This document shows, one piece after another, positions 9,744 to 21,500 of a DNA stretch of 49,588 bases; the first letter of the stretch is position 1; each line of letters begins with the position of its first letter. The position numbers and the translations under genes are program-made. Below the pieces are notes generated by a model. That model was given only the letters and a program-made list of their open reading frames with translations, was not told the DNA's origin and searched no databases. The stretch spans positions 679,871-729,458 of the forward strand of contig NW_003109083.1 in assembly GCF_000003605.2 (NCBI RefSeq), read 5' to 3'. The DNA is from Saccoglossus kowalevskii. Taxonomy: Eukaryota > Hemichordata > Enteropneusta > Harrimaniidae.

Positions 9744-10502
9744 ATGTTCGGATCGAAGTACTTGTTAACGACCATGGTTATTTCGGCATTTCTCATACGT
9801 AAACTGTTATTTCGAGTGATTGGCAGCAAAGTATCGCCGGATATTGGAAAGACTCCACTCCTGGCACTCGCAGAATGCAGATCACAACTGAGATCACCTT
9901 TGCCGAAGTACGTACACTTGAAATTACGGTTGCGCAAGATTGATGCGATCTCAACTGAAAAACGTAGACGACCGAAAGAAGATCTGGACTCTAGTAATAT
10001 GGTAAAGGATCTCAATCCATTCATTTACTTACCTGACCACGTCGTAGGTAATATATTCAAATATTTACCAACCTGGGAATTGGCCGCATTGAAATGCACC
10101 TGTAAGGACTTCAAGTGGGTGATTGAAGAATTCGACATTGTCGGTAACGATTCGAAATGGTGCACCGACCCCAAGTACCGCGACGACTTGTGCATGCAGT
10201 GTGGAAAACTGATGGATTCACGGGGTGATGTCTCACTGTGCTGGTGGCATCCGAAAATATATTACAAATGTGGGTATTATAACTATTGGACTTGTCGTTT
10301 TGCGACGGACGAGAACGCTCCTGGTTGTACTTTGAATCGACATGACAACAACTGGATCTTAAAAAAAGAAAGACTTAAGAGAATACCAAAAATAAAGACA
10401 GAGAGAAAGTGTGTATACCCCACAGAATCGTTGACTATGACTTTGACTGATGTATGTGTGATGAAGCGGCGGCGAACTGGAATTTACGATTTCTACTTGT
10501 AA
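9744..10502 (+). CDS. F-box protein with Cys/His-rich C-terminal domain, single exon
   Basis: The protein has 252 residues from ATG 9744. The frame is open upstream to about 9628 but has no earlier ATG; ATG 9999, just before the F-box, is an alternative start. Residues 95-130 form an F-box (LPDHVVGNIFKYLP, then WELAALKC), the motif by which substrate adaptors bind Skp1 in SCF ubiquitin ligases. Residues 150-200 hold a zinc-ligand-like pattern: C150-x2-C153, C166-x2-H169 in CWWHP, C176, C184 in YWTC, C195 in GC and H200, a layout like the CHORD or HP-zinc class. Basic EKRRRPKED lies near 72-80, and residues 5-24 are hydrophobic. It ends TAA, with AATAAA about 110 bases later. The lack of introns fits a retrogene or an expanded intronless F-box family. 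The substrate is unknown. Confidence 0.75.
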   Translation: MFGSKYLLTTMVISAFLIRKLLFRVIGSKVSPDIGKTPLLALAECRSQLRSPLPKYVHLKLRLRKIDAISTEKRRRPKEDLDSSNMVKDLNPFIYLPDHVVGNIFKYLPTWELAALKCTCKDFKWVIEEFDIVGNDSKWCTDPKYRDDLCMQCGKLMDSRGDVSLCWWHPKIYYKCGYYNYWTCRFATDENAPGCTLNRHDNNWILKKERLKRIPKIKTERKCVYPTESLTMTLTDVCVMKRRRTGIYDFYL

Positions 10503-10609
10503 CATTCCATGGAATATTTTTAAAAAACATCAATTCTATCCCATATTTGCATTTTTTTTAACTTTAATAGTTTCTGGTTAATGTTTTTAGTATTTCTATC
10601 ATCATTAAT

Positions 10610-10615
10610 AATAAA
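10610..10615 (+). promoter_or_regulatory. Possible polyadenylation signal of the F-box gene
   Basis: AATAAA lies 108 bases after the stop codon in an AT-rich stretch, a usual distance for a short 3' UTR. The surrounding sequence is so AT-rich that chance is possible. Confidence 0.4.
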
Positions 10616-11274
10616 TAAAAAAATAAATTATATGCTGACTCATGACGTTTTACCTTTATGTCAGTGTGGATATTTTGCAACTCTAATTTACGTTCAAGTT
10701 CACGTATAGAATAACTCCCGAGGACGTTGAATCCTTCCAGGTTTAAATTAAAACTCGTACAAAGGGCACAAGCACATTTTGTTCTCATACTTTTGAGGGA
10801 CTTCTTGAGACCCTCAAAAATTCTGCGAACAAATATTCCGCGTTTGGCATAGGTAGCGATGATCCTAGTTTTCAAATGGATTATTCTGTAAAAGCTATTT
10901 AACATGTGTTACGCAATGCTCAAATGCAGACATTCGTAATCACATTTACATATTGAAATCGTGGTAGGTAGTCGTTGTACTTGGTAACAATAGCATACAT
11001 TGCCATTGTCCCGTGTAAAGTGAAAATAAGCATACATGTGTATAGGGGCACTGACACGTATGCTGATTCCATAACTATTTCCAGTACTGGTGTACACAGG
11101 AAGATTAAATTTTATTACAAGTCTTACTGTGTTTTTTTTCGAAAATAAAACACAAAAAAAGTTAAAAATGGTTTCAATACAAACAGCAATTTTCGCAATA
11201 TTCAGTATCCCACATGTCAAAGCTCAGGCAACTATTGTCTGAGGTCACAGCTATCAGCTCGTCAAAAAATACGA
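10616..11274. other. Intergenic, no supported gene
   Basis: Two minus-strand frames (10564-10905 and 10909-11220) are open for just over 100 codons, but I recognise no domain and one overlaps the F-box 3' end. No repeats or transposon ends were seen. Confidence 0.4.
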
Positions 11275-11368
11275 TTAAAGCGCGGTGGTATGTATTTTAC
11301 ACGCATTGTATACGTCGCTATGAGTCCCATATCGAAGAGGACGCGGCGCGACGACTGCCGCCCTTTAA
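11275..11368. mobile_element. TTAA-flanked miniature inverted-repeat element, copy B
   Basis: It begins TTAAAGCGCGGTGGT and ends GCGCGACGACTGCCGCCCTTTAA. Interior CGTCGCTATGAGTCCCATAT matches copy A in the opposite orientation and copy C in the same orientation. It is 94 bp including both TTAA and has no coding capacity. Confidence 0.8.
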
Positions 11369-12277
11369 GCCTCAGAACGTTAATTTGATTTCAAAAACGA
11401 CGGGCATACAAAAATAGCTTCGCTCGGTCGTCTTCAATGACAGAAAAGATATAAAAAAAAATAGACTCCATTATATGTAAACACGTAACAATTTATCTAT
11501 TGTCATTCTATATAGCCCATACGGAGAAGTTATCTTTGTATACGAGTATTCATTATTCAGAAATTTGAAAGCTATTAAACATCAGTAACTCCACTCACAT
11601 CAGTACTTGTATGAAGAAACACTGTCCAACGCGAAATCCAAGTAAACCACTAAGTAAGTCCAGCATACACAAACCAAACAGCCTTTTTCAGGGCCACCAC
11701 ATCTCCCCCAATTGGAAACTACCGTGAAAATATATAATTATATCAATATGTGTTGTTGTAAATGAGTGTTGATTTAGTGTCAGACTCACAAATATTGTAA
11801 CTGAAGACAGACTGGCGCTGCGAGATGTTCTTTGAATAAAAACAATAGCATCAGCACAGATCTGCTCGCGGTGGCGTTTTGGGTCACCGTGCTTTCCCCA
11901 CAAATTTACCCGACACGTAACAAGCTTAAGGCAAAACAACGATCGGGATGAATACATTAATTCGTCAATGTACCATGTGTGTATCTCTCTCTCAGCATAT
12001 GTATATACACAATTCGCCAAGCAAGCAAACACCTTGATATTTGCAACACGCATGAACGATGACATCTCTGTAATAATCATTTCATCTCTGTGTTTAATCA
12101 TTATTATGCATTTTGTTTCTCACATGAAACGATCGGGGCCCATCAGTCGACGTGAAAATTCATATAGCTACACGTCTCATTGTAGATCTGTAGAAAAACT
12201 CAAAAGTCCGAAGTAATTACATCTCTCGTACTAAACATGACACGATGTTAAATACTTCAAACATTATTATGTGTGCT
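11369..12277. other. Intergenic, nothing recognised
   Basis: Overlapping open frames on both strands (11688-12101 minus, 11968-12216 plus) contradict each other and resemble no family. No repeat structure was seen. Confidence 0.4.
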
Positions 12278-12767
12278 ATTGAAACCCGGGGGCGCACTGG
12301 TCTTTAAATTTTGAAGAGGTGTGAGGCAGGGAGGTAAAGCCCAACAACTCTACCATAGACCATTTTCACCTAAAAAATCATACCCCATTATAGACCAAAT
12401 AGTGACTTTGTATATCCCATCAGAGACCAAATTCTCACTAAATTTATTAGGTTATAGGTTGAATTGTTGATGATTTCATTACGCATGCGCTAAATTCGTA
12501 TGAATGGATGAATGATGGCCGATGGTTGCAGACGTCGGCGATCCGCTACGTGAAATTGTACCAATAAAAGTACTTCAGTAAATACATGGCAATTAAAAAA
12601 AAAAACAGACCTCATCCTAGACCGACAAACCTGATATTGGACCAAAAAGAAAGCATTGTCAAATCTATACCTCCCATTCTAGACCAAACAGCTAAAATGT
12701 ACGACCCCCAATGAGCGCCACGTTGCCATTATGTGATTTGCATTAAGTGCCTTCCCGGGATTGAAAC
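12278..12767. mobile_element. Non-coding element bounded by a 7-8 bp direct repeat
   Basis: ATTGAAAC occurs at 12278-12285 and again at 12760-12767, fitting a target-site duplication. Directly inside, the left end reads CCCGGGGGCGCACT and the inverted right end CCCGGGAAGGCACT, a short imperfect terminal inverted repeat. The interior carries a degenerate motif about 20-30 bp apart, with forms such as CATACCCCATTATAGACCAA, ATCCCATCAGAGACCAAA and ACCTCCCATTCTAGACCAAA. There is no transposase frame. An 8-bp duplication suggests a hAT-like origin, which is inference. Confidence 0.6.
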
Positions 12768-13779
12768 ATAGTGATAACTGTGCTCCACAAAAATACCATA
12801 ATACTGAACTACTGGGATAGAAACAGCATTGTAAGTTCAGTAACCTCTAACCACACTGGTTCTATTGAAATGCAGAGTGGTGAAAACAAGTTGCGTAAAG
12901 TCAATTTTCAAGCAATTATAATGACTTTGTCTGAATCACCATGAACTGTTGGTTGTGTTATTAACAATTATTACTTGAAACAGCGAATGCGATATCTTGT
13001 CTAAAATTGTAATTTGGTCTGGATAATTGAAAAATATACTCTCATTGTTAAATTTTTGTCTACATTTTGGCCCATTACACATCTCCTATACATGACATTT
13101 GGAAATTATTAATCACAGGCAGAACAAATAAACTAATATTATTATCCCTGTGCCTAGATGGCGCTGTTCGTCAATAGGTTGGGGGTATTACAGGTACGTT
13201 GCCTAGGATACAATGTATGAAAACGGTCTCATGAGATACATAATCTTCCCAAGTAAAAGTCTCATGATATTGTGCCATCACCCTAATTAGCAGATTAGAG
13301 ACATTTAATCTATAAATAGTTGGATGCACTCAAAATAATATATGCTTGCACGATTTTGTTCAAAACTAATTAACGATGTCCATAGCTTGTCAATTCTAAG
13401 TAGACATTTTATGATTTGGATGTGAGTGGCATTGGAAACAAATTGGCCATATTTCGAATTTTCTGAACAAATTCTGAGATTAAGTTATGCGCGAAAAATA
13501 TTTTAATATGGTTGACCTGGTTTTGACTGAGAAGAAAATTGTTTGTACTGTTTCGGATAACCGATACTGCTGTTTCATTCTTCACTCAACAAAGTCAGTT
13601 ATACATACAATGACCGAGTCGGATTTCGAGAGAGAATGCAGCCTATATCAATTCAATAATATATATTAATTACATACCGAACAGCAAAATGATATATGAA
13701 ACGTTTCTGTCCGCAGATTGAGTTGAAATAAGTCTAAAGTCTTAACTGTTTCTGCAATCAGATATCAGCGTGAACCACG
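12768..13779. other. Intergenic, nothing recognised
   Basis: AT-rich sequence with one 60-codon open frame (13487-13669) that shows no domain. No repeats or transposon ends were identified. Confidence 0.4.
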
Positions 13780-14490
13780 AAAGCCCAGGTGATAAGTCAC
13801 AACAACCCACCAACTACAACATATTAATAAATATGAAGTAGCAGGGTAATATCACCTCAGCCCCCCCCCCCCCCCCAATCATTCTACCGGCTATCCAGGC
13901 AGAATATCGGCTACAACCACACAACTCTGAGTGATATATAACCTCAACCCACCGACCACACAGATCAATCCAGGTGATATATCACGACGGAATATCGGCT
14001 ACAACCAACTTCGAGTGATATATAATATCAACACAGCTTCAAACCCACAGCTATAGGTGTATTTATTCACTATGACCACTAAATGTATTCATGTTTGAAA
14101 TGCGTCTGAAACATGTTTATATTTGTGATATGTTTGAAACATGTTTCAGATATGTTTACATAAATTTTACGTAGAATGTTTCAATCAAGCTCAAAACATG
14201 TCCCAAATCTGTGTTGTTGTAGCTAGTTTCAAACTAGTGTCTGGAGCATGTTTCGAAAAACATCTGAAGAATGTCTCATGACACAGTCATTTTCCAGACT
14301 TGTCCGGAACATGAATGACACTAGTTCTATTTCGGCAAGGGAATGTATACCACCAACCTACCGGCTATACAGAACAATCCAGGTGATATATCACAGAATA
14401 ATACATCTACAACCCCACTACTATGAGTGATATGCAACAGCACCTCACAGTCTACACAAATCAATCCAGGTGATATAACACAACAAAATG
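13780..14490. repeat. Degenerate dispersed repeat with GTGATATATCAC palindromes
   Basis: Variants of CCAGGTGATATATCAC recur near 13785, 13970, 14370 and 14468. Between them are GAGTGATATATAAC-like segments and CGGCTACAACC-type linkers. A run of 16 C lies at about 13861. The central part (14090-14270) instead repeats ACATGTTTC-type words. Spacing is irregular, so this is an old, eroded satellite or element cluster. Confidence 0.6.
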
Positions 14491-14856
14491 GCAGTTACAA
14501 TATACGTAAATCAAAGTTACCCATCATCATATCTCCAGACGCAAAATAATATCACAATAATTTTAAAAATGTATAACGTACTACAATTTGAGCGGGAGAT
14601 AATTCAGTTATATTGTCAGTATGGAAGATATTAGTTAATGTAGATGTATTTATGATAACGTTAGTATTTTATGAAATAGTGTATGTTTATTGTATTATGT
14701 GACCAGGATTACGGGCCAAGATCAACGATATAAGAATGCGTTATCAAAGCTGAGAGTTTTAATTATTTTATCTATTACAGTGTCATTTTCGAAAACACAA
14801 AATAACTATAAAAATGCGAACGCCATCTTGTAAAAACAAATTTCAGCACAGTATGT

Positions 14857-14878
14857 ATATATATATATATATATATAT
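14857..14878. repeat. (AT)n microsatellite
   Basis: Eleven or so AT dinucleotides occur in a row, followed by a second AT-rich patch at 14883-14912. Confidence 0.85.
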
Positions 14879-15033
14879 GTAAAAATATATATGTTTGCAA
14901 TGCAATATATATACATCATTTTAGCTCCACATAATCTCAATAAACTTAAGGCAAATATCAAATCAATCTGTTCGGAAGTAAGATATTTCATGTTTTTCTT
15001 GTTAATCTCTTGAGCAAACAAATAACTTTTGAG

Positions 15034-15265
15034 AAAAATTGTATTAACTTTAAATCCATGAGACATTATCCAGTGTACGNNNNNNNNNNNNNNNNNNNNN
15101 NNNNNNNNNNNNNNNNNNNNNNNNNNNNNNNNNNNNNNNNNNNNNNNNNNNNNNNNNNNNNNNNNNNNNNNNNNNNNNNNNNNNNNNNNNNNNNNNNNNN
15201 NNNNNNNNNNNNNNNNNNNAAAAATTGTATTAACTTTAAATCCATGAGACATTATCCAGTGTACG
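15034..15265. other. Assembly gap (140 N, 15080-15219) flanked by identical 46-bp sequence
   Basis: The 46 bases before the Ns (15034-15079) and the 46 bases after them (15220-15265) are the same, both beginning AAAAATTGTATTAACTTTAA and ending CCAGTGTACG. This is what remains when two contigs overlap but are not merged. The true gap is probably zero and one 46-bp copy is probably false. A real short duplication around missing sequence is the alternative. Confidence 0.95.
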
Positions 15266-18200
15266 AGTATGTAGTACTAGTCATTAATTTACTGTCAATT
15301 GAGTAGTAGTCAAAAGATTAATTTCGCTCACTGCTTTTATTTTCTGAAAGATTATTGTACTTGACATATCTGGTGATACAAATCAAATATATCTTAACAC
15401 ATATTTGATTACATATACCCGAATGTGCGCCCTGTACAACAATTTAGGTAAACAGTGATATAAGTAATGTATGTTAAGATACAATGCTACTAGTGCGTTT
15501 TTTTAATAAATCAGCCAAATAATAAGCACAAAATTATATCATATTTTACAGCGGTTCCCACATACCAAAGTAGAAAATAGTATACTTGTACCGACTTTAA
15601 TTTACGTTACCATTTAGCATTGCAAGTCTATGGGAGCATCCATAGCTCTTTAAAACCGAATGTAACAGACATTGCTAAAATATCATCACACAGACTAAAG
15701 ACCGACACAAGAAGAAGAGCAATGGACCCACAGCTATGTCTGTGTATGTTTCTTCTCCTCTACATTCGCAACCAGTTCTAAATGTTGCCTGAGCAGGATT
15801 CATTTTAAATAAAACTATTTACAATCAAATATACCCACTTTTATTAAGCTCTATCTGTGACATCTAAGGCCATTGTTTTTTGTCTTGTGTGTCCCTGGTA
15901 AAAGACACCAGTATGTAATAACAACAGAAATATTTGTCAGACAAATCTAGGCTGTTGAGTTGAGTGTTGAGTTTAGTGCAGTGAAGAATGGAAAATGTGA
16001 AGTAAGTCATTGAACACTACTAAACAATACACCAAAAATGCGTTATTGGTTGAACGCTACCAATCAGACAAATAAGAAGAATTTACAAATAGGGAACCAG
16101 GTTTTTACGATGTTGGTTGCGATAGGATGTGGTGATTTATGTTCAACTTGGATTACTTTTTGTGGGTTCACAGATACCGTGGCGGCTTAGTACAAAATGC
16201 TGCTGTAAGACCCAGCAATCCCTCTGAAGATGATTCAAACAATGGACTAACTCTAAAATTCCCTACTGTGATTAAAAAACAGCCAACCTAAGCATTGTAG
16301 TTGAATGCATCCACACAAATTACAATTTGGCAGATATCACTCTTCGTTAAACAAGGACAATATAATGAGTTTGAAAAACTGTTGGATTTCGAATAAGTTG
16401 TGACTCTCTAATATTGCGAACAATAAACACATCTATTCGTCAAGCGAACGGCTACTTTGCTGGAGAGTTGGACTGCTAGCAGACGTGCTTGGCCATCGTA
16501 GACAAGGTATGGAGCTCCGACCGCGCCAATAAAACACCCAGCGCCTTGTATGTCAGACACCGGCTTCAAAAATAATAAAATATGACAACCGATAGCGAAT
16601 TGCATGTTCAAGGTTGCGGTGTAATGATATTATGTTATTTGTGGTACAACACAGCCATACATAGCCTATTTATAATACAACAAGAACCCAAAGAGAGCAG
16701 CACGAGCAACTACGAGACACTGGTCGAGAATTGTTGATTGCCGTAAGAAATAAATATTAAAAAAAAATTGTGTTGTAGCAGCAACTGAGCTCAGCTATAC
16801 TGTTAACTGCACTGTGAATTAGCATAACAAACATAAAAACGGTTATTATTAGGGTTTCGCTACGTGGAGCATGGTACAGACAAGGACAACCAACTAAAAT
16901 GAAAGGAAGCATTTTGCTCTTGTTGTGGGTCTATGATAAACACAAGAAAAACCGTAAAACACTGATTTGAAACATGGTTCGGTTTTCAAAACCATCCAAA
17001 GACATCTTCGTGAACATTTCACCAAGAAAATGTAAGTGACAATAACCAGATTTGCTCAGCTTGCAGCAGACGATAAGTTGCACAGACTACAAGTGACGGC
17101 GGTAACACAAAATCACTGCCACCAATGTCTGACGTTCCTTTTTGCATACTTGAAGTCAAATACCGGTTCTTCCAAACGCCCACGTCCAGTAACGTCTGGC
17201 AATTTCAAATAAAACAGAAGTACTGCACTATATGAATAAGGGTAGCTCCAGACAACCACAGACACTAACCACCCAAGACAAAATGGTGGGTGTTGATAGC
17301 ATGCTCAGTTGCGAATTGCATGATGGGTGGAGTGCGTCACAAAAGATTGTTCCAGGGAATCAATTCGCCCGATAACTCGTTACAATGAACTGTGGCACTG
17401 CGGCGTAGATATTAAACTAATACATTACAAAATATAGAATTATCGAAGAAGACATGTAGATTTTTATTCAACAAAAGACAAATCCATAAAACTAATGAAA
17501 ACTAGAAAAGAACGACAAATAAAAATAAATACATATCCCCATTAAACGTCGATGGCGCTATAGCTAAACGACACACTTCGGAAAATCGCATTCATATACG
17601 AACCTTGCTTGAAAACTTATGTAGCAGAGTGCTTTATTAACGGTTTTGGTAATTATTGATGTGGTAATGTGGTAAAGCTGCTGAATAAAATTCTGAATGT
17701 TTTTCTGTGTAAGGAACTGAATCTCCTGATAATTCAAATAAGTTCCCATTAACCTGATAAGTTTAACATCGAATGGCACATATATAAACATTGTGGTAAC
17801 GTAACAAAATTTAATGATTGACCTTGACAAGAAGAGCGTCATCATTGTTAACAAGTGGAGCAAAATAAGGTAGTCAATCTCAGCACAATCTAAGCAGTTT
17901 GCTCATTCAAAGTGAATTCATCTGTTTTACACTATCAACACAACACACCTATTCCCTTAACTGCTATGAATATTATTCTGGTCAATAAGTAAATACATTT
18001 GGGTCATCAATTCATACAAGGGCTGGCATGAGATTTAAAAAGTGACGCCATTCACCCAACGAAAATATTGAATATAGTACAGTCGATTGCAGATTGAAAC
18101 GTTTTAACATAGTTAAGATGACATTTGACTAATTTGGAATATGAACGTTATATCCAGTATTGTTGGTAAATTACGCGCAGATAAGGAATACATACTAATC

Positions 18201-18337
18201 ACTTGTTAAGATAAGCATATCTTATTCGGATTTAGGTGGACTGATGACATGTGATAAGATAAATTGCCAATTAGTGAGAAATATATAATAGAACTATATA
18301 TTCCGGTGACAGATTCTTTAGGTCTCAGGTTAAATTC
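15266..18337. other. 3' flank of the receptor gene, no gene seen
   Basis: Three kilobases without a supported exon. Minus-strand frames at 16408-16611 and 17564-17863 are open but unrecognised. The receptor 3' UTR should start at 18337 going left; no AATAAA on the minus strand lies close to the stop codon, so the UTR end cannot be placed. Confidence 0.5.
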
Positions 18338-18577
18338 TTAGTGATTGTGTATATAATAAATCCAATAGATCAAATTGAAGAGGACGAACGCACATGGAAA
18401 TAAAGCTCTACTGTATTGGTCAAACCTTTTCGAAATACTCTCATAGTAGATGTTATTTCCATTATGGGGCTCGGCATCAGTAGATTCCTTCTCAATTACT
18501 TCGTTGCTGACACGTCTTTCTAAGGTGTTCATGTCATCGACTCGCAGTTCCTTCGGTTTACAATCTTCATCACCTTC
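18338..18577 (-). CDS. Receptor exon 9, intracellular loop, TM4 and stop
   Basis: The acceptor is TTTTACAG|GAA. It encodes an acidic, Glu/Asp-rich loop, then SRALFPCAFVLFNLIYWIYY (TM4) and a short His-Asn tail before TAA (18340-18338). The family hallmark SR-x-LFP at the TM4 start is intact. Confidence 0.95.
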   Translation of the reverse strand, partial: EGDEDCKPKELRVDDMNTLERRVSNEVIEKESTDAEPHNGNNIYYESISKRFDQYSRALFPCAFVLFNLIYWIYYIHNH

Positions 18578-21500
18578 CTGTAAAATTGTATAAGTTAAAT
18601 CATACAATCACCTTCGTAAAATGTATCTCGGGGCTTCAAGGGTATAGACATCGTCACATGTAAGTCTTTTGCTTTTTCAAGCATATATAAACTCATTGTT
18701 TTGGACTAAATCACATGTTAGGAAACATATTGGCTCTTCTTCCTTTCTCACGCGTAAGTATATCTTTTTCAGGAGGTAACTTAAGTCACAAAACTTTAAG
18801 AAAGTTAAAACCTGGAATTGCATTGCATCAGGTTATTAGTCAACTGCTCTAATTTAAATAAGAAAGCTCCGCAAATAGTAAATGTAAACTGAAAGTAGAG
18901 TCGTCGTGCTAATAACTGTATAATAAACATACATAGAATATTTGTAATATAGTGTTTAAATTAAATGTTTGAGATAATATATTATTTAATAACCGTAAAA
19001 TAAATAAGTACCTGTGGCACCTGTGGCTCCTCAGTCCATTGTGACGTACCAATGAATATTTTCGATTTATTGTGTATATAACTTGTTAATGCAAATTCCA
19101 CCAATGCCGCAAATACAAACAACGTACATACCAACATCCATATGTCGATAGCCTGTAAACAGAGGCACGTACAACCAATGTTCTCGATATAGTCTACATT
19201 ATGATCATTTCTATAAATTGGGTCTATGTACTATATATATATATATTGGCCATGTATTGCATATATTGTCTATATACTCTCCGTATACCTCGTATAATGT
19301 CTATATACTTTACATAGTGTCTATATAATATAGTGTTCATATACTATTTATATTGTCTACATACTGCATTGTCAATATACTTTGTAAAACAATTTATGAT
19401 CAAAACATTTTGGGGGTTGCAACTGTAGTGTTACAAATACTACGTAACTAACATTGCTCCTAAAATTCATCTATCTTACTTTTGTGTAGGAGACTTTCGC
19501 CATCTGATACCTTGCAGCAGAACTGAGCGTGGCTAATGTGAGAGCGGTTGTTATACCTAGACTGGCACGGGCAGGGACTGCTTCTACGTCTAACCAAAAC
19601 GATACCCACGATACAATGACCATCAAGGTAGATGGTACATAATGCTCAAGAATGTAGTATATGACTTCACGGTGAAGTGAGAAGCTGCAGTACAGTTGAT
19701 CATAATGTCCTGAAAAATACATCGCATTGGCAATAATAGTTGTACTAAGAATACAATACAATAGTTAGTATAATATTATTGCTATTGAAGTTATTATGTG
19801 GATATAACAAACTGAAATAAACACGCACTTGGAGTTTATCTGGAGAAACAACTAGCACTTTGTTGAATTCAAAGTCGCAATTAAAGTGTGACAAAGCGTG
19901 GCACTAATTAGATTTAGAGCTGTATCGTTGTAGTAGCTATTTTTGTCTTATTTTTTCCTTCTTAAGACTTGCAAAATCAAATTACATATGTATTACTTAA
20001 CTTCTCTTTTACACAAATGCGATTTTCAAATAAGAACATCCGGGGTATTTGGCGGGATCGGATAACGTATTCATGCATATAATTAGAAAGTCATGTACTT
20101 CATAAACATCACAGACCGAATATTAACGTGTGTTCCCTCGCGTAAGAACATTAGGAGTTCGTGACACTGCGATAAAGACTTTCTGATTTCGACATTGTGA
20201 AATTCTTTTGTTCTTTTTCAGGAAAAAGCAATAAAACAACTTATTTTGACAAGTGAGTTCAGAAATATTAAGAATATTCTATATCGAATATGCACACTAA
20301 TAATCATTACCGATTATACGTGAATATTAAAAACAAGACATAATTTGTTAAATTTTCGATATGTTTGCGTTTTATTTGTCTTGAAATATGGCTAAAAGCA
20401 GCTGAATTGGCTCAAAAAATATGTCGCGTGTTCACCAATTCATGTAAAACACTACGATAAAGACTTTCCGTTTCGGCATTGTAAAATTCGTTCGATTAAA
20501 ATCATGTTTATTAAAGTTATAATATCATTCAGGTTTTTTTTCAGTCATAATTTTAGTCACAAATAAAATGCAAAAAATATAGAAAATATAAGCAAATTAT
20601 ATTTTTTCTGTAATTCTTGTTTAATCAGTAATTATGAAAATTATCATTGGTGTACATATAAAAAAAAACACATTTTGTTGTAAATTATTTTAATATACTG
20701 TTGTTTTCAGTTTTTCCCGAAAAAACGAGAGAATTTTAACAATGTCGAAAACGCATAGTGTTTATCGAAGTGATATATATAGATAATAACTTTACAAAAT
20801 ATGATTTTACTTGGTGAAAATACTGTGTTTTCTTCCATAAAACGTAGGAATTTTACAATTTCGAAAATGGAAAGTTTGTATTGTAAAGTTTCCTACGCTA
20901 GACAGCGTAGTGAGTACCTCGCAAGGCACGTGCGCATAAAGGAATGCTCCTAAACTTGTAATACACCATTCAAAGAAGTTATTCGCGTTCTGTGTGACGC
21001 AGCGCTCCTGTGACCTCCAAATGACGTTTATGGAAATAGACATGATCGCTCAAATGACAATTGTATTTGGTTGTGTAGTCGTTTGTCATCTGCACTATAG
21101 TAAAAGTTCTCAAATAGCTTAATCTTCACTGATTGACCACTTCAGATAATTACATCATCGTCGCTAGGGGGCGTGACTCGTAGGGAAGGTGCATTCAGTT
21201 TTACGGTTTGAACTGTTAAGTTCGGTTGGATCCTCTTGTATTTTTAATTTACATGGTAATATATTTAACATGCTTAGTTCATATTTCAAGGAACATATCG
21301 TGTTGTTGCTTAGTATTGATTTCCCCGTATGATACGAACCTATATTATATTGCATCACTTGGTTCGCACCTAGTGAAAATTCCACTGTGAACTGCACAAA
21401 CTAATAATAAAATTGTAACACTTTTATGAGTTGAATTACCTAGTTGTGGATAGTATTGTACTGATCTGTTCACCTTTGGTTTGCTGACAAGGAACTCGGG

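Noticed and set aside
9677-10024. 115-codon frame on the minus strand
   Set aside because: It is antisense to the F-box gene's N-terminal region and has no domain of its own.
10564-11220. Two adjacent minus-strand frames of about 110 and 103 codons
   Set aside because: The amino-acid use is passable but there is no domain, the first overlaps the F-box 3' region, and no splice sites join them convincingly.
14806-15306. Open frames running through the assembly gap
   Set aside because: They exist only because Ns are read as open codons, and they read the duplicated 46-bp flank twice.
16408-16611. 67-codon minus-strand frame with GAVGAPYLVYDGQARLLAVQ
   Set aside because: It looks somewhat protein-like, but no family, splice context or start support was found.
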